NCBI GenBank assembly: GCA_963848205.1
Contig: CAWKCV010000003.1
Span: 1,054,001 to 1,118,000 of the forward strand
Length of the DNA stretch: 64,000 nt
From: BOG-908 sp963848205
GTDB lineage: Bacteria > Pseudomonadota > Alphaproteobacteria > Acetobacterales > Acetobacteraceae
Direction: 5' to 3'
Shown: positions 28,200-38,191 of the stretch, in pieces
Layout: each line of letters opens with the position of its first letter
How positions within the stretch are numbered: the first letter of the stretch is position 1
Position numbers and translations under genes: made by a program
Notes under the pieces: model-generated
What the model saw: the letters and a program-made list of their open reading frames with translations, nothing else
Database searches by the model: none
What the model was told of the DNA's origin: nothing

Positions 28200-30345
28200 G
28201 GTCGTGACGGTTTATCGCCGCGATCTGCTGGCCGCCGGCGCCGGCCTGCTACTGTCGGCCACCCTGCCCGGCGTGCGCCCACGACTCGCGCGCGCCGGCG
28301 ACGCGAATACCACCGGTGCCCCACCCACGGCCTTCGTGCGGATCGCGCCTGACAACACCATCACGCTGATCATGCCGGACGCGGAGTTCGGCCAGGGTAT
28401 CTGGACCAGCTCCGCCACGCTGATTGCCGAGGAGCTGGAGGTTGGGCTGCACCAGATCCGGGTGGAGGCGGCCCCTCCGGCAGCGGCTTTGTATGCGAGC
28501 GAAGTGGCCGGCGAACAGGCGACCGGCGGCTCCAATTCGACGATCGGCGATTGGGTCCGGCTGCGCGAAGCGGGCGCCCGCGCGCGATTGATGCTGATCC
28601 AGGCCGCCGCCGATCGCTGGCACGTCGATGCGGCGAGTTGCCGGGCGAACGACGCGCAGGTGCGCCACGAGGCTACCGGCCGAAGCCTGACATATGGTTC
28701 GCTGGCGGCTGACGCGGCTAAGCTGCCCATCCCCGGCCGGGTCGCGCTGAAGCAGCCTGCCGCATGGCGGCTGATCGGCCGCAAGCAGGCGCGGCTGGAT
28801 ACGCCCGCCAAGGTGACGGGTGCCGCGGTTTTCGGCATCGACGTGCATGTGCCCGGCATGAAGGTCGCCACTGTCGCCGCGAGCCCGGTGCGTGGCGGCA
28901 AGCTCGTGGGCTTCGACGAAGCGGCCGCGCGCAAGGTGCCGGGCGTGCGCGACATCGTGCGGCTGGACGATGCGGTGGCGGTGATCGGCGATCATTTCTG
29001 GGCCGCGCGCCAGGGCCTGCTTGCCGCCCACGCGCGCTGGGACGATGGGCCGGATGCCCAGACGAGCAGCGTGGCGATCCGCGCCGCGTTGGCCGAAGCC
29101 AGCCTGCAGCCCGGTGCGGTCGCTCGCGACGACAACGACGCGCATGGGAAGATAGCGGCCGCGCCGACGAGACTGCACGCGACGTATCAGCTGCCGTTTC
29201 TCGCGCACGCGCCGATGGAGCCGATCAATACCACCTTGCATGTCCGCCACGACGGCGCGGATCTGTGGGTCGGCACCCAGGTGCCGGTGCGCGCGCAGGA
29301 GGCGGTGGCGCGGGTGACTGGCCTGAAGCCCGAGCAGGTGCGTGTGCACAACCAGCTGATGGGCGGGGCATTCGGCCGCAGGCTGGATGTGGACAGCATC
29401 GAGCAGGCGGCCGCCATCGCGCGCCACTTACCCTATCCGGTGAAGATCGTGTGGACCCGCGAGGAGGACATCACCCACGACATGTTCCGCCCCGCCTATC
29501 ACGATGTGCTGTCCGCCGGGCTCGATGCGCAGGGCCGGATCGTGGGCTGGACGCACAAGACAGCCGGTTCCTCGGTCACCTCGCGCTGGGACCCGACGGA
29601 CATGAAGGGCGGAGTCGATCCGGATGCCGTCGAAGCCGCCACCAACACGCCCTACGACCTGCCGGCGATCCACGTTTCCTACGTGCGATGCGAGCCGCGT
29701 GGCGTGCATACCGCCTGGTGGCGCGGCGTGGGGCCGACGCACAACGTTTTCGTGGTGGAAAGCTTCATCGATGAGTGCGCGGCGGCCGCCGGCCAGGACC
29801 CGCTTGCCTATCGCCGCGCGATGCTGGGCCACAATCCGCGTGGCCTGGCCGTGCTGAACCTGGCCGCCGAGAAAGCCGGCTGGGGCAGCCATCTTCCCGC
29901 AGGCCAGGGGCGCGGCATCTCGTTGCAATATGCGTTCTCCTCGTTCGTGGCTGTCGTGCTGCATGCCGAAGTCACGCCGCAGGGCGAGGTGCGCCTGCAT
30001 CGCGCGACCGCTGCCGTCGATTGCGGGCAGCGCGTCAACCCCGACACGGTGGCCGCACAGATCGAGGGCGGGCTGGTGTTCGGGCTGGGCACGGCCTTGT
30101 TCAACGGCATCACTTTGACCAGTGGCCGCGTGCAGCAGGAGAATTTCAACAACTACCGAATGATCCGCATCCACGAAGCGCCGGCGATCGAGGTGTTCCA
30201 GATCGACAGCTCCGAGCAGCCCGGCGGTATCGGCGAGACTGGCACCGCCGCATCCGCCGCAGCGCTCGGCAACGCCCTGTTCGCGGCGACCGGGCGGCGT
30301 TCGCGCAGCCTTCCATTCAACCGTTCGGGGCTACAGGGCGCCTGA
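28183..30345 (+). CDS. Molybdopterin-binding large subunit, isoquinoline 1-oxidoreductase beta-like
   Basis: About 720 residues. The N-terminus has a twin-arginine-like signal (YRRDLLAAGAGLLLSA) and an AR-A cleavage region, so the complex is probably exported folded to the periplasm. Cofactor and substrate segments include DAEFGQGIWTS, QATGGSNST, MGGAFGRRLDVDSIEQAA and the catalytic Glu in GGIGETGTAA. There is no FAD subunit, as usual for this family, which passes electrons to a cytochrome; no cytochrome gene is adjacent. The start is ATG 28183 or GTG 28204. The true substrate (N-heterocycle or aldehyde) cannot be read. Confidence 0.9.
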   Translation: MPQRRKVVTVYRRDLLAAGAGLLLSATLPGVRPRLARAGDANTTGAPPTAFVRIAPDNTITLIMPDAEFGQGIWTSSATLIAEELEVGLHQIRVEAAPPAAALYASEVAGEQATGGSNSTIGDWVRLREAGARARLMLIQAAADRWHVDAASCRANDAQVRHEATGRSLTYGSLAADAAKLPIPGRVALKQPAAWRLIGRKQARLDTPAKVTGAAVFGIDVHVPGMKVATVAASPVRGGKLVGFDEAAARKVPGVRDIVRLDDAVAVIGDHFWAARQGLLAAHARWDDGPDAQTSSVAIRAALAEASLQPGAVARDDNDAHGKIAAAPTRLHATYQLPFLAHAPMEPINTTLHVRHDGADLWVGTQVPVRAQEAVARVTGLKPEQVRVHNQLMGGAFGRRLDVDSIEQAAAIARHLPYPVKIVWTREEDITHDMFRPAYHDVLSAGLDAQGRIVGWTHKTAGSSVTSRWDPTDMKGGVDPDAVEAATNTPYDLPAIHVSYVRCEPRGVHTAWWRGVGPTHNVFVVESFIDECAAAAGQDPLAYRRAMLGHNPRGLAVLNLAAEKAGWGSHLPAGQGRGISLQYAFSSFVAVVLHAEVTPQGEVRLHRATAAVDCGQRVNPDTVAAQIEGGLVFGLGTALFNGITLTSGRVQQENFNNYRMIRIHEAPAIEVFQIDSSEQPGGIGETGTAASAAALGNALFAATGRRSRSLPFNRSGLQGA

Positions 30346-30442
30346 AATAGCAACTTTTCGTGGTACTCACGCTGTTGCCTTGATCATTTCGCTTTACGGA
30401 ACAAAGCCCACTCACTAGCAATAGCCCGTCTAAGCGGTCGGG

Positions 30443-32839
30443 ATGCGGCCGCCAGACATGCCAACGTCAAGGTGCGAAGTGTTGGGTGAGGCCGTTCAGC
30501 CAGCTACGTGGATATCGCGAGCATCGCGGCCAAAGCCTGCGCGCAAACCGGCGGCCCAGGCCCAGGCGGGCACGGTGCAAGTCCGGCTGGTCGGTCTGGC
30601 TGCTTTCTCGATGCTGCCGATGCTGCTGCTTTTCGTCGGTTTCGCGTATCTCGATTACAACGCCGAGCGAGAGCGTGCCGGCCAGCGCGCGTTGACCCTG
30701 ACGCGCAGCATGGCCGCGACCGTCGAAAGCGAGCTGACCGGGGCGCAGGCAAGCTTGCGGGCGCTGGCATTGGCGCAGTCGCTGCAGACCGGCAACCTCG
30801 ATCAGTTCCGCCTTCAGGCACTCCGCTTCATCGTCAGCGAGCCCGAGGGTTCGGCCCTCGTGCTGATGGACAGGGCGGGCCAGCAGCTGCTCAACACGCG
30901 GGCGCAACCGGGCAGGGCATTGCCGCGCCGCGCGCCGCGAATGACGGAGGAGCTGAACGAGAAGGTATTCGCCAACGGCCACCCTGTGATTTCGAACCTG
31001 TTCCGCAGCGCGCTGGATGGCGAGCTGACGGTGGCGGCAGACGTGCCGGTGCTGCGCGATGGCGTGGTTGCCTACGATCTCAGCCTGCTCCTGCCGGTGG
31101 AGCGCTTTGTCGAGATCCTGCAAACGCAACGCCTTCCGGCGGAAGACACCGCGTCGGTCGTCGACCGATCGGGTGTCACCGTGGCCCGGATTCCGCAAGC
31201 CGACCGTTTCATTGGCCAAGCCGTGACGCCCGGCCTGCTGCCTGCGTTGCTGAGCCAAGCCGATGGCGTGCTCAGCACCGGCTCGCTGAGCGGCGTGCAG
31301 CAACTCACCGTGTTCAGCCACACCGCGCCCTCAGGCTGGGCGGTCACCATGGGCATACCTGAAGCGCGCCTGCGCACCGATCTGCTGCGTTCCCTCAAGC
31401 GCGCCGTGGTGGGCGCGTGCGTCGCGCTGCTCGTCAGTTCCGCGGTCGCCACCCTGCTCGGACGACGGCTGCTGCAGCCGATCCGCGCACTGACCCGGTT
31501 TGCCGCCGACCCGACGGTGGACCGGCACGAGACATTCGGCCTGGCGGAGATCGACGCGGTTGCCACGGCCTTGCGGGCTAGCCTTCGCGATCGCCAGGCC
31601 GCCATGAACGACCTGCAGACCCTCAATGAGAGCCTGGAGGTGCGTGTGCGCCAGGAAACCGCAACCCGCGTGCGCGCCCAGGAACAGCTGGCCCAAGGCC
31701 AGCGCATGGAGGCGCTCGGGCAACTGGCGGGCGGCGTGGCGCACGACTTCAATAACGTGCTGCAGGCGGTCAATGGCGGGCTCAGCCTGATCCTGCGCCG
31801 GGCCGACGAGGCGGATGCGGTGCGGCGCCTGGCAACCATGGCCGCGAACGCGGCGGCGCGCGGTGCCGCGATCACCGGCCGGCTGCTGACCTTCGCACGC
31901 CGTGGCGAACTCGCGGCTTCCGTCATCACGCCGCACACGCTGCTCGAAAGCATGCGCGAGATGCTGACCCATACGTTGGGCACCGCCATCACCATCTGCG
32001 TGGACGCCAGCCCATCGCTGCCCTGCCTGGTGGCGGACGGCGCGCAGCTGGAAACCGTGCTGGTCAATCTGGCGGTCAACGCTCGCGATGCGATGCCGCA
32101 CGGCGGACTGCTCACCCTTTCGGCCCGTGCCGACCAACTGCCGCCGACCTGTGCGCGCCCGGACGGCCTGAAGCCCGGTGCCTATATCCGCATCTCGTTG
32201 AGCGATACGGGCGTTGGCATGTCCCCCGACATTCTCGCGCGCGCCTGCGAACCGTTTTTCACCACCAAGGAACCCGGACAGGGAACCGGGCTGGGGCTGG
32301 CGATGGCGCGCGGCTTCGCGCAGCAATCCGGCGGCGCCTTCGCACTCGACAGCACGCTGGCCGTGGGCACCGTCGCCGAACTCTGGCTGCCGCAGGCCGA
32401 CAGATCGGCGCCCAGTTCACCTGCACAGCCGGAGCCGGTGGCACTCAACACGATGGCGACGCCGATGCGGGTCCTGCTGGTCGATGACGATGCGATGGTG
32501 CGCGAAGTCATGGCGAGCGAGCTGGACGCGCGCGGCTTCCTGGTCACCACGGCCATCGACGGCCCCGCGGCTTTGGCCCTGCTGGATGGCGGGCAGCAGA
32601 CCGAACTGCTGATCACCGACTACACGATGCCCGGGATGAACGGATTGGCGCTGATCGAGGAATGCCGGCGGCGTCGCCCGGCCTTGCCGGCGCTTCTGCT
32701 GACCGGACACGCGGAAGCCGCGGCCGAGGTCGCATTGTCGGCCGCGCAAGACCGGCTGACGCTGCTGCTCTACAAACCGATCGGCGGCGAAGAGCTGGCC
32801 ACGCGCGCGGCGGGGCTTCGGCGGCGGCAGGTGATCTGA
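30443..32839 (+). CDS. Membrane hybrid sensor histidine kinase with receiver domain
   Basis: A 798-residue sensor. The first transmembrane helix is near 48-70 and the second near 313-335 (VGACVALLVSSAVATLLG). Between them is a periplasmic Cache-like sensor of about 240 residues. A HAMP-like linker (RRLLQPIRALTRF) and a coiled coil lead to the dimerisation box with H434 in GGVAHDFNNVLQ. The ATPase domain has NLAVNARDAMP, DTGVGM and GTGLGLAMARG. The C-terminal receiver has DDDAMVRE and the phospho-acceptor D726 in ITDYTMPGMNG. It lies between the two molybdenum hydroxylase pairs; a regulatory link is possible but unproven. Confidence 0.92.
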   Translation: MRPPDMPTSRCEVLGEAVQPATWISRASRPKPARKPAAQAQAGTVQVRLVGLAAFSMLPMLLLFVGFAYLDYNAERERAGQRALTLTRSMAATVESELTGAQASLRALALAQSLQTGNLDQFRLQALRFIVSEPEGSALVLMDRAGQQLLNTRAQPGRALPRRAPRMTEELNEKVFANGHPVISNLFRSALDGELTVAADVPVLRDGVVAYDLSLLLPVERFVEILQTQRLPAEDTASVVDRSGVTVARIPQADRFIGQAVTPGLLPALLSQADGVLSTGSLSGVQQLTVFSHTAPSGWAVTMGIPEARLRTDLLRSLKRAVVGACVALLVSSAVATLLGRRLLQPIRALTRFAADPTVDRHETFGLAEIDAVATALRASLRDRQAAMNDLQTLNESLEVRVRQETATRVRAQEQLAQGQRMEALGQLAGGVAHDFNNVLQAVNGGLSLILRRADEADAVRRLATMAANAAARGAAITGRLLTFARRGELAASVITPHTLLESMREMLTHTLGTAITICVDASPSLPCLVADGAQLETVLVNLAVNARDAMPHGGLLTLSARADQLPPTCARPDGLKPGAYIRISLSDTGVGMSPDILARACEPFFTTKEPGQGTGLGLAMARGFAQQSGGAFALDSTLAVGTVAELWLPQADRSAPSSPAQPEPVALNTMATPMRVLLVDDDAMVREVMASELDARGFLVTTAIDGPAALALLDGGQQTELLITDYTMPGMNGLALIEECRRRRPALPALLLTGHAEAAAEVALSAAQDRLTLLLYKPIGGEELATRAAGLRRRQVI

Positions 32840-32906
32840 CGTTCGGTGGGTGCACGGCGGTAGGCATCGCCCGCACTGGCTTGACTTCCCGGCTTGACGA
32901 CGCCCT

Positions 32907-35024
32907 TCAGATCGCGCTGGGAAACAGCGGCAAGCTGCGCAGGCGATGCTTCGTCAACGCTGCCCAGGCATTTGCCAGGGCAGGCGCCACGCAGGGCACA
33001 CCCACCTCGCCCACGCCGCCCAGAGGCACACCTGGCGTTTGCAGAAAGGCGACCTGGATAGCCGGCATATCCGCCATCTTCGCCAGCCGGACCGTGTTGA
33101 AGTTGGTCGACTGCGCCACGCCATTCTTGAACTGCATCTGTCCCCAGAGGGCGGCGCTCAGGCCTTGCACGATACCGCCCTGCACCTGCTGCTCGGCGGT
33201 GTCGGGATTGATCAGCATGCCGCAATCGACCGCGCAGGCGATGTTGAGGATCTGGATGCCGGCCTGGTTTTGCGTCACCTCGACGACCAGCGCGATCAGG
33301 CTGCCGAACGATTGGTGGAATGCGATGCCGCGGGCGTGACCCGCAGCGGGTTTTTTCGACCAGCCGGCGAGGGCGGCGGCTGCGTTGAGAACCGCCAGCG
33401 CCCGTGTGTTGCCGGCGAGGAGCGCCTGACGATAGGCGAGCGGATCGGTCTTGCTGACCAGCGCCGCCTCGTCGATGGCGCTTTCGACGGCGAACACGTT
33501 GATGGAATTGCCGACCGAGCGCCAGAAGCCGACCGGGATGGTGGAGGGATGCGCCACCCAGTCGATCTGCCGGTTCGGCAAATTGTAGGCGAGCGACGTC
33601 GAACCCTCGGTGGCCTGGCCGTCGAGCGTGCCGGCGGGGGCGCCGCGCTGGCCGAGAATGCTGGGCGAGACGTTGCGGTAGGCCCAGCTTGCGATGCCGC
33701 CGGTGGCGCCAAGGCCGACGGTGACCCGGCAGACGGCCATCGGGCGATATTGGTCCTGACCGAAATCCTGCTCGCGCGGGAAGACGAGCTGCACGGGGCG
33801 GCCGACGGCCTTGGACGTGGTGACGGCGTAGCTGACGAAATCCTGTTCCAGCTTGCGGCCCAAGCCGCCGCCCATCTGCATGCAATGGACGGTGACGGCA
33901 CTTGCCGGCAGGCCGGTGATGCTGGCGGCGAGTTCCTGTGCGCCGGCGGGGTTCTGGGTTGGCGCCCAGATTTCGCAGGCGGTGGATGTCACGCTGGCCG
34001 TGCAGTTGGGCGGCTCCATCGTCGCATGCGGCAGATAGGGCAGCGTGTAGGTGAGCATGAGCACGCTGGCGGCGCCGGCCTGCGCGGTGGCCGGGTTGCC
34101 GGCGCTTTCTGCCACAATCGGCGTGCCGGTGGTCAGCAGCGACTGGGCTTCGGCGAGGATTGTCTTGGTCGTCTGCAATGCGGCGTTGGCGGGGAGTGCC
34201 CAGGTGACGCTGGTGTTGAGCGTGGCCTGGATGGCGGCCCAGGTGGTGGCGTTCGCGCCAGAAGCGACGACCGCGGCGATGCCCACACCCAGATTGACGA
34301 TCTGCGTACCCGCGGGCGCGTGGCCCATTTTGGCGACCGTGCCGCCGCGCGTGGGGCAGAGGCGAACGGCGCCATACAGCATGCCGGGCACGACGACATC
34401 GAGGCCATAGACCGTGGTGCCGCGCACCTTGGCCGGGATATCCGGCCGTTTAAGCGGTTGGCCGACGAGCACGTAGCCGCCTTTGGAATAGAGCGGCGCC
34501 GATTTCGGCGGCGTCAGCAGGGTGGCGGCCGCGGCCACGGCGCCGAAGGTCACGGATTTCCCGCTCGACTGGCTAAGAACAGTCCCGTTCGTAGCGATGC
34601 AGGCAGAGGCCGGGACGCCGAGGGCGGCCGCCCCTGCTTCAATCAGCATCTGCCTGGCGATGGCGCCTGCTTCCAGCAATGCCGGGAAATAGCCGCGCAC
34701 ACTGGCGCTGCCGGCGGTGATCTGCATCTTGTAGAACGGGTTGTCGTAGGTGGTGGCAAGCGGCGCCGGGGCGACGACGACGCTGGCCCAATCGACGCGC
34801 AGTTCTTCGGCCACGATCTGGGCCAGGCCCGAGTAGATGCCCTGCCCCATTTCCTGGGCGCCGCAGAGGATGGTGACGGTGCCGTCCGTGCCGACGCTGA
34901 CCCAGGCGGTCAGCCCGTTCGGGACTGCGCGCGTGCGGGCCAGGGCCGGCGCGCGCACGCCGACGAGCAGGCCGCCGCACGCGGCCGCACCGGCAAACAG
35001 CATCTGTCGGCGATCGATATGCAC
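32907..35024 (-). CDS. Molybdopterin-binding large subunit, isoquinoline 1-oxidoreductase beta-like (second copy)
   Basis: A 705-residue paralogue of the 28.2-30.3 kb subunit. Its Tat-like signal is MHIDRRQMLFAGAAACGGLL. Conserved parts are AQEMGQGIYSGLAQI, ASVRGYFPALLEAGA (the place of the usual GGS segment), MQMGGGLGRKLEQDF and the catalytic Glu in GGVGEVGVP. It follows the 2Fe-2S subunit gene by six bases on the minus strand. It has diverged clearly from the first copy (differences in signal and loops), so it is an older duplication or a separate acquisition with another substrate. Confidence 0.9.
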   Translation of the reverse strand: MHIDRRQMLFAGAAACGGLLVGVRAPALARTRAVPNGLTAWVSVGTDGTVTILCGAQEMGQGIYSGLAQIVAEELRVDWASVVVAPAPLATTYDNPFYKMQITAGSASVRGYFPALLEAGAIARQMLIEAGAAALGVPASACIATNGTVLSQSSGKSVTFGAVAAAATLLTPPKSAPLYSKGGYVLVGQPLKRPDIPAKVRGTTVYGLDVVVPGMLYGAVRLCPTRGGTVAKMGHAPAGTQIVNLGVGIAAVVASGANATTWAAIQATLNTSVTWALPANAALQTTKTILAEAQSLLTTGTPIVAESAGNPATAQAGAASVLMLTYTLPYLPHATMEPPNCTASVTSTACEIWAPTQNPAGAQELAASITGLPASAVTVHCMQMGGGLGRKLEQDFVSYAVTTSKAVGRPVQLVFPREQDFGQDQYRPMAVCRVTVGLGATGGIASWAYRNVSPSILGQRGAPAGTLDGQATEGSTSLAYNLPNRQIDWVAHPSTIPVGFWRSVGNSINVFAVESAIDEAALVSKTDPLAYRQALLAGNTRALAVLNAAAALAGWSKKPAAGHARGIAFHQSFGSLIALVVEVTQNQAGIQILNIACAVDCGMLINPDTAEQQVQGGIVQGLSAALWGQMQFKNGVAQSTNFNTVRLAKMADMPAIQVAFLQTPGVPLGGVGEVGVPCVAPALANAWAALTKHRLRSLPLFPSAI

Positions 35025-35030
35025 GGCCGA

Positions 35031-35483
35031 TCAGCCCGCGGCGGCGGCGCTGTGGATGGCGGCGCGCATGCGGGAATAGGTGCCGCAGACACAGATGTGG
35101 TTCATCGTCTGGTCGATCTGGTAGTCGGTCGGCGGGGTCTGGCCTTTGCCCACCAGCTGCGTCGCGCACAGGATCTGTCCCGGCTGGCAGAAACCGCATT
35201 GCGGCACCTGCTCGGCAATCCAGGCGACCTGCAGTGGATGCGTCCCGTCCGGCGAAAGGCCTTCGATGGTGGTGACGGTCTTACCTAGAACGTCGGTGGC
35301 CATGAGCTGGCAGGAGAGACCCGGCACACCGTCGATCAACACGGTGCAGGCGCCGCACAGGCCGATGCCGCACCCGTATTTGGTGCCCTTCAGCCCGACG
35401 ATGTCGCGGATGAGCCAAAGCAGCGGCGTCGAAGGATCGGCGTTGATAGAGTAGAGTGTCCCGTTGACGTCGAGTGCCGGCAT
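35031..35483 (-). CDS. (2Fe-2S)-binding small subunit of a molybdenum hydroxylase (second copy)
   Basis: A 150-residue subunit with cluster cysteines C38, C43, C46, C58 (GCGIGLCGAC) and C96, C99, C131, C133 (CGFCQPGQ, CVCGTYSRMR). It lies directly upstream of its large subunit. Its start at 35483 borders the accessory region, so the promoter lies in the 35.49-35.56 kb gap before the hairpin repeat. Confidence 0.93.
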   Translation of the reverse strand: MPALDVNGTLYSINADPSTPLLWLIRDIVGLKGTKYGCGIGLCGACTVLIDGVPGLSCQLMATDVLGKTVTTIEGLSPDGTHPLQVAWIAEQVPQCGFCQPGQILCATQLVGKGQTPPTDYQIDQTMNHICVCGTYSRMRAAIHSAAAAG

Positions 35484-35562
35484 GTTCGCGTGACCTCACG
35501 AAAGCGTGATCTCTTCGGTGAGTAGCGACATTCCTCGAGGTTGTCGAACGAAATGCTAACGA

Positions 35563-35610
35563 AACAGGAGTTTTGGTCCTTTTTTTCCAAAAAAGGACTG
35601 CTTCCTTTCT
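35563..35610. repeat. AT-tract hairpin repeat, copy 6
   Basis: CAGGAGTTTTGGTCC, TTTTTTTCCAAAAAAGGACT and GCTTCC form a near-consensus hairpin upstream of the second small-subunit gene. It is the last copy of the chromosomal repeat before the glmS island; none is seen between here and 45.7 kb. Confidence 0.7.
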
Positions 35611-35881
35611 CTCTTTGATCAAACCGTCGCAGGCGGAGCCTTGGGGCAGGCTGGCCGTTCGCAGCGCTGTACAGCCAGAATATACATCTTTGCTTAACTC
35701 CTGAGCGCACGTAGGAGGACGGACGCAGGCCGCCGCCCAATATGCGCGTGAAGTCCTTTGCGTACGGGACGAGCTGAGCAATCACCCGCAGCTTCCCCGA
35801 TAATAATGTCCTTGCGCATTCTGCCCTTGAACTTCCTGGGGATTTCCCGCCGTACTTCCCGTTACGTATGGTGTAACTCAG
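35611..35881. other. Intergenic stretch at the left edge of the island
   Basis: No gene is supported in these 271 bases. The GC content falls compared with the flank, and the left boundary of the island must lie here if the island is an insertion. A TGT at 35668 followed by ACAGCC is one possible transposon end, but no matching duplication or shared terminal repeat could be seen. Confidence 0.4.
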
Positions 35882-36410
35882 ATGCTCGAATCCAGGACGT
35901 CCGGAAATCCCGTCGACCTCTCGTGTCTGCCCTATGTCCCCCGGATATATCCGGAAGAGCTCGTCTCGAGCATGTTGGCTCGCCTATGCCGCCACCTAGG
36001 ATCTCCCAGCGCGGAGAACATGCAACGGCTCCTATTCGGCAAGCTGACCTGGATCGGTCCTGACCTCCTTCCAGGCTAGGCGAGATAGCGCGAGAATCAC
36101 TGGCCAGTACGGCGTCGATGCGGCGACCTGATGAACTAGCACACTCGCGCACTACTACTTGATGTTACTGACGCACTCGTTGCGGAGGCGGCAAAAGATG
36201 GGATGCTGGGGTGAGACAGAAACGTGCACAAGCGGTTCCACGTTGCCCACTAGTGGTAATACACGTTAGTAGGTTCTGCAAGGAGTGACTGGTAAACATG
36301 ACGTAGGAACATGGTGAGATTACTGGCGGCGGGAACACAACTGCGCTGGTAGTGGTCTGTAAAGAGCACGGTTGCGTACTTCGGGAAAGAGGGTGGATGA
36401 AGCATAGATC
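35882..36410 (+). pseudogene. TniQ/TnsD-like transposon target-selector gene, frameshifted
   Basis: The first 65 codons give CLPYVPRIYPEELVSSMLAR, then LCRHLGSPSAENMQRLLFG, the N-terminal pattern of TniQ-family proteins that pick target sites for Tn7- and Tn5053-like elements. The frame then stops at 36077. Further family-like pieces continue in changing frames: TDALVAEAAKDGMLG near 36170-36215, RFCKE at 36271, YWRREHN at 36321, and VVVCKEHGCVLRERG at 36349. The last three, read together, match the TniQ zinc-binding region (FC.., YWRREH, VC..HG..L). The gene may continue to about 37 kb but coding signal is lost. It points toward glmS. Whether this is real decay or poor sequence is unresolved. 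Confidence 0.65.
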
Positions 36411-38191
36411 GGGGGTACCTCATGAAGCTCGCAGGATACTTGCAACTAGACGCGGAGCTGGTCAAAAGAACGGCATATCGGGGAAGCTAGCATCTTGCAC
36501 CAGCTAGCAGGCGAAGAGTAGCGCTCCTTAATAGATCAACGGAAAATGGTCATGCATCGAGCGATGGAGGACAAGATAACAGCGCGAGCCTCGCGGAGCG
36601 CGGACTGACGCTGTAGAAAGAGAGGGTATAGCTGAACGCCTGGAGGAAGAGGTACTCAGACACATAGCGCACTCAGGGAAGTTTGGAAGACGCTCTTCAC
36701 GGAGAGCAGCGGTTGTGGTGTGTGGCTGCGTAGACTGGTGGGCGAGCAGGGCAACATCGACGATCAAGCCTACATCTACTGCTTGGCGTTGTCTTGGAGG
36801 AGGCGAAAGGCTCAGACGAGCAGTTCGGTACAGGACTTGGCCATGCTAAATACACTGGCCGAACACGATGCACCGAACGAGATCGTGAACGTCACACTCA
36901 CGAGGACGAAGGTGTACAAGTTAGGGAGGTTAGAGTGCTCTTGAGGCTTCACCTACTCAAGATACAGACGGGCAGACGGTAGTATCACGAAGAAGCGTGT
37001 GCGGGAATACGGTGAGACGTTACGTAGCTGCTGGCTCAGGCACTTGCGGAGGGATGGGGACTGCATAGAACGCCGCAGCAGCGAAGGTAGATAACGAGAC
37101 ATGAGGACAGCGCTTCGGACCTGGGGTTCGGAACAGTGGCGGTAAGGCACCGTCGAGAATAGCTTCGAAGCAAGAGGTCCGGAGTTACACTGATAGATTG
37201 TCGCACCAGGTGCGGGCAGTCTGCACGGCAGGAGCGCGACGGATGTTGGCGCGCTTGCGTTTACAGGCAGGTATGGAAGACTTGGTATAGAACAGGCGAT
37301 AGATGGCGAGCACTCCAAGCAGGAACGCAGTTCGCGAGGTAATATTTGCAGCCACGCCATGGATCATGTAGTAAGACGACGAGCTAGAGACGTTCGCTGC
37401 ACGCTTCGCTCTGAACACCTCCGCGAACGTAGAGCGTGAATGGCAGACGTCGGTGATTAGTACTGTCTCACGCAGAAGCACAGCGCGTAGAGTGCAGGCA
37501 GGAAAATCGATGACGGCTACCGAAGAGAGGCCATACTGCGGGCCTGACGCGTCCAGCCGGGGCGCAGCATACACCGGTGCGGATAGGTCATACATGGTCG
37601 CTCACTGCGGCGCTAGATGATGGCGGTACATAGATAGATGAGCGGCAGCTGCTAGCGATAATGGCAAAGAGTAGTGCTTGGCGAGCTGGGAGCTGGGAAA
37701 AAGAGTCTTTAAGAGGAGTTGGGCAGCAGGGTCGGCGGCAGTAGAGTCACGGCATAGAGGCTCATACACAGCAAGACACGAGAGCGGCTGGTAGTGTTAC
37801 GACGACGTTACTCATAGATGGTCTTGACAGGCGATAGACAGCAGGGAGGGCGAGGAGTAGACGCGGTACTCTCGCAACTGGAGGCGGCGGGATAGCGGGA
37901 GATAATAATATATGAAGGGAAAGGGAGTGGAAGGAGAGGAAAGTCAAAGAGATGAGAAAAGAGTAAGACGGTGATAAATAAGTGTAAGAACTAGAGAGAA
38001 TAAGAAGCTAAGACGAAGAGGACTTACTAAGTGGGAGATAAAAGGCGGAGGACGAAGAGGGAGTGCTAAGAGACTGGAGAGGCATGGAATAGAGAAATGT
38101 AAGAGAAAGAGCTGATGATTAGTCTAGTAGGGACGCTGGCGGACAACGGAGCGGAATAGAAGAGGACGAGAGGTGGCTTGCTGGACCGGGT
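36411..38191. other. Stretch without recognisable genes, compositionally aberrant
   Basis: About 1.8 kb with lower GC than anything else here and stop codons in all frames. The longest frames are about 135 codons, on the minus strand at 36953-37360 and 37185-37595, and show no recognisable domain. Toward the right, at about 37.88-38.13 kb, the plus strand becomes extremely purine-rich (runs such as GAGAGGAAAGTCAAAGAGAT). It may hold the 3' part of the tniQ gene in unreadable form. I see no RNA gene or tandem repeat. Confidence 0.5.

Noticed and set aside
35660..35690. TGT at 35668 as left end of a transposon
   Set aside because: The preceding five bases do not match those at the glmS-side candidate end, and no shared inner repeats were seen, so it is only a possibility.
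36953..37595. Two minus-strand frames of about 135 codons in the gene-free core of the island
   Set aside because: No recognisable domain, unusual codon use, and they overlap in different frames. They are probably chance open frames in low-GC sequence.
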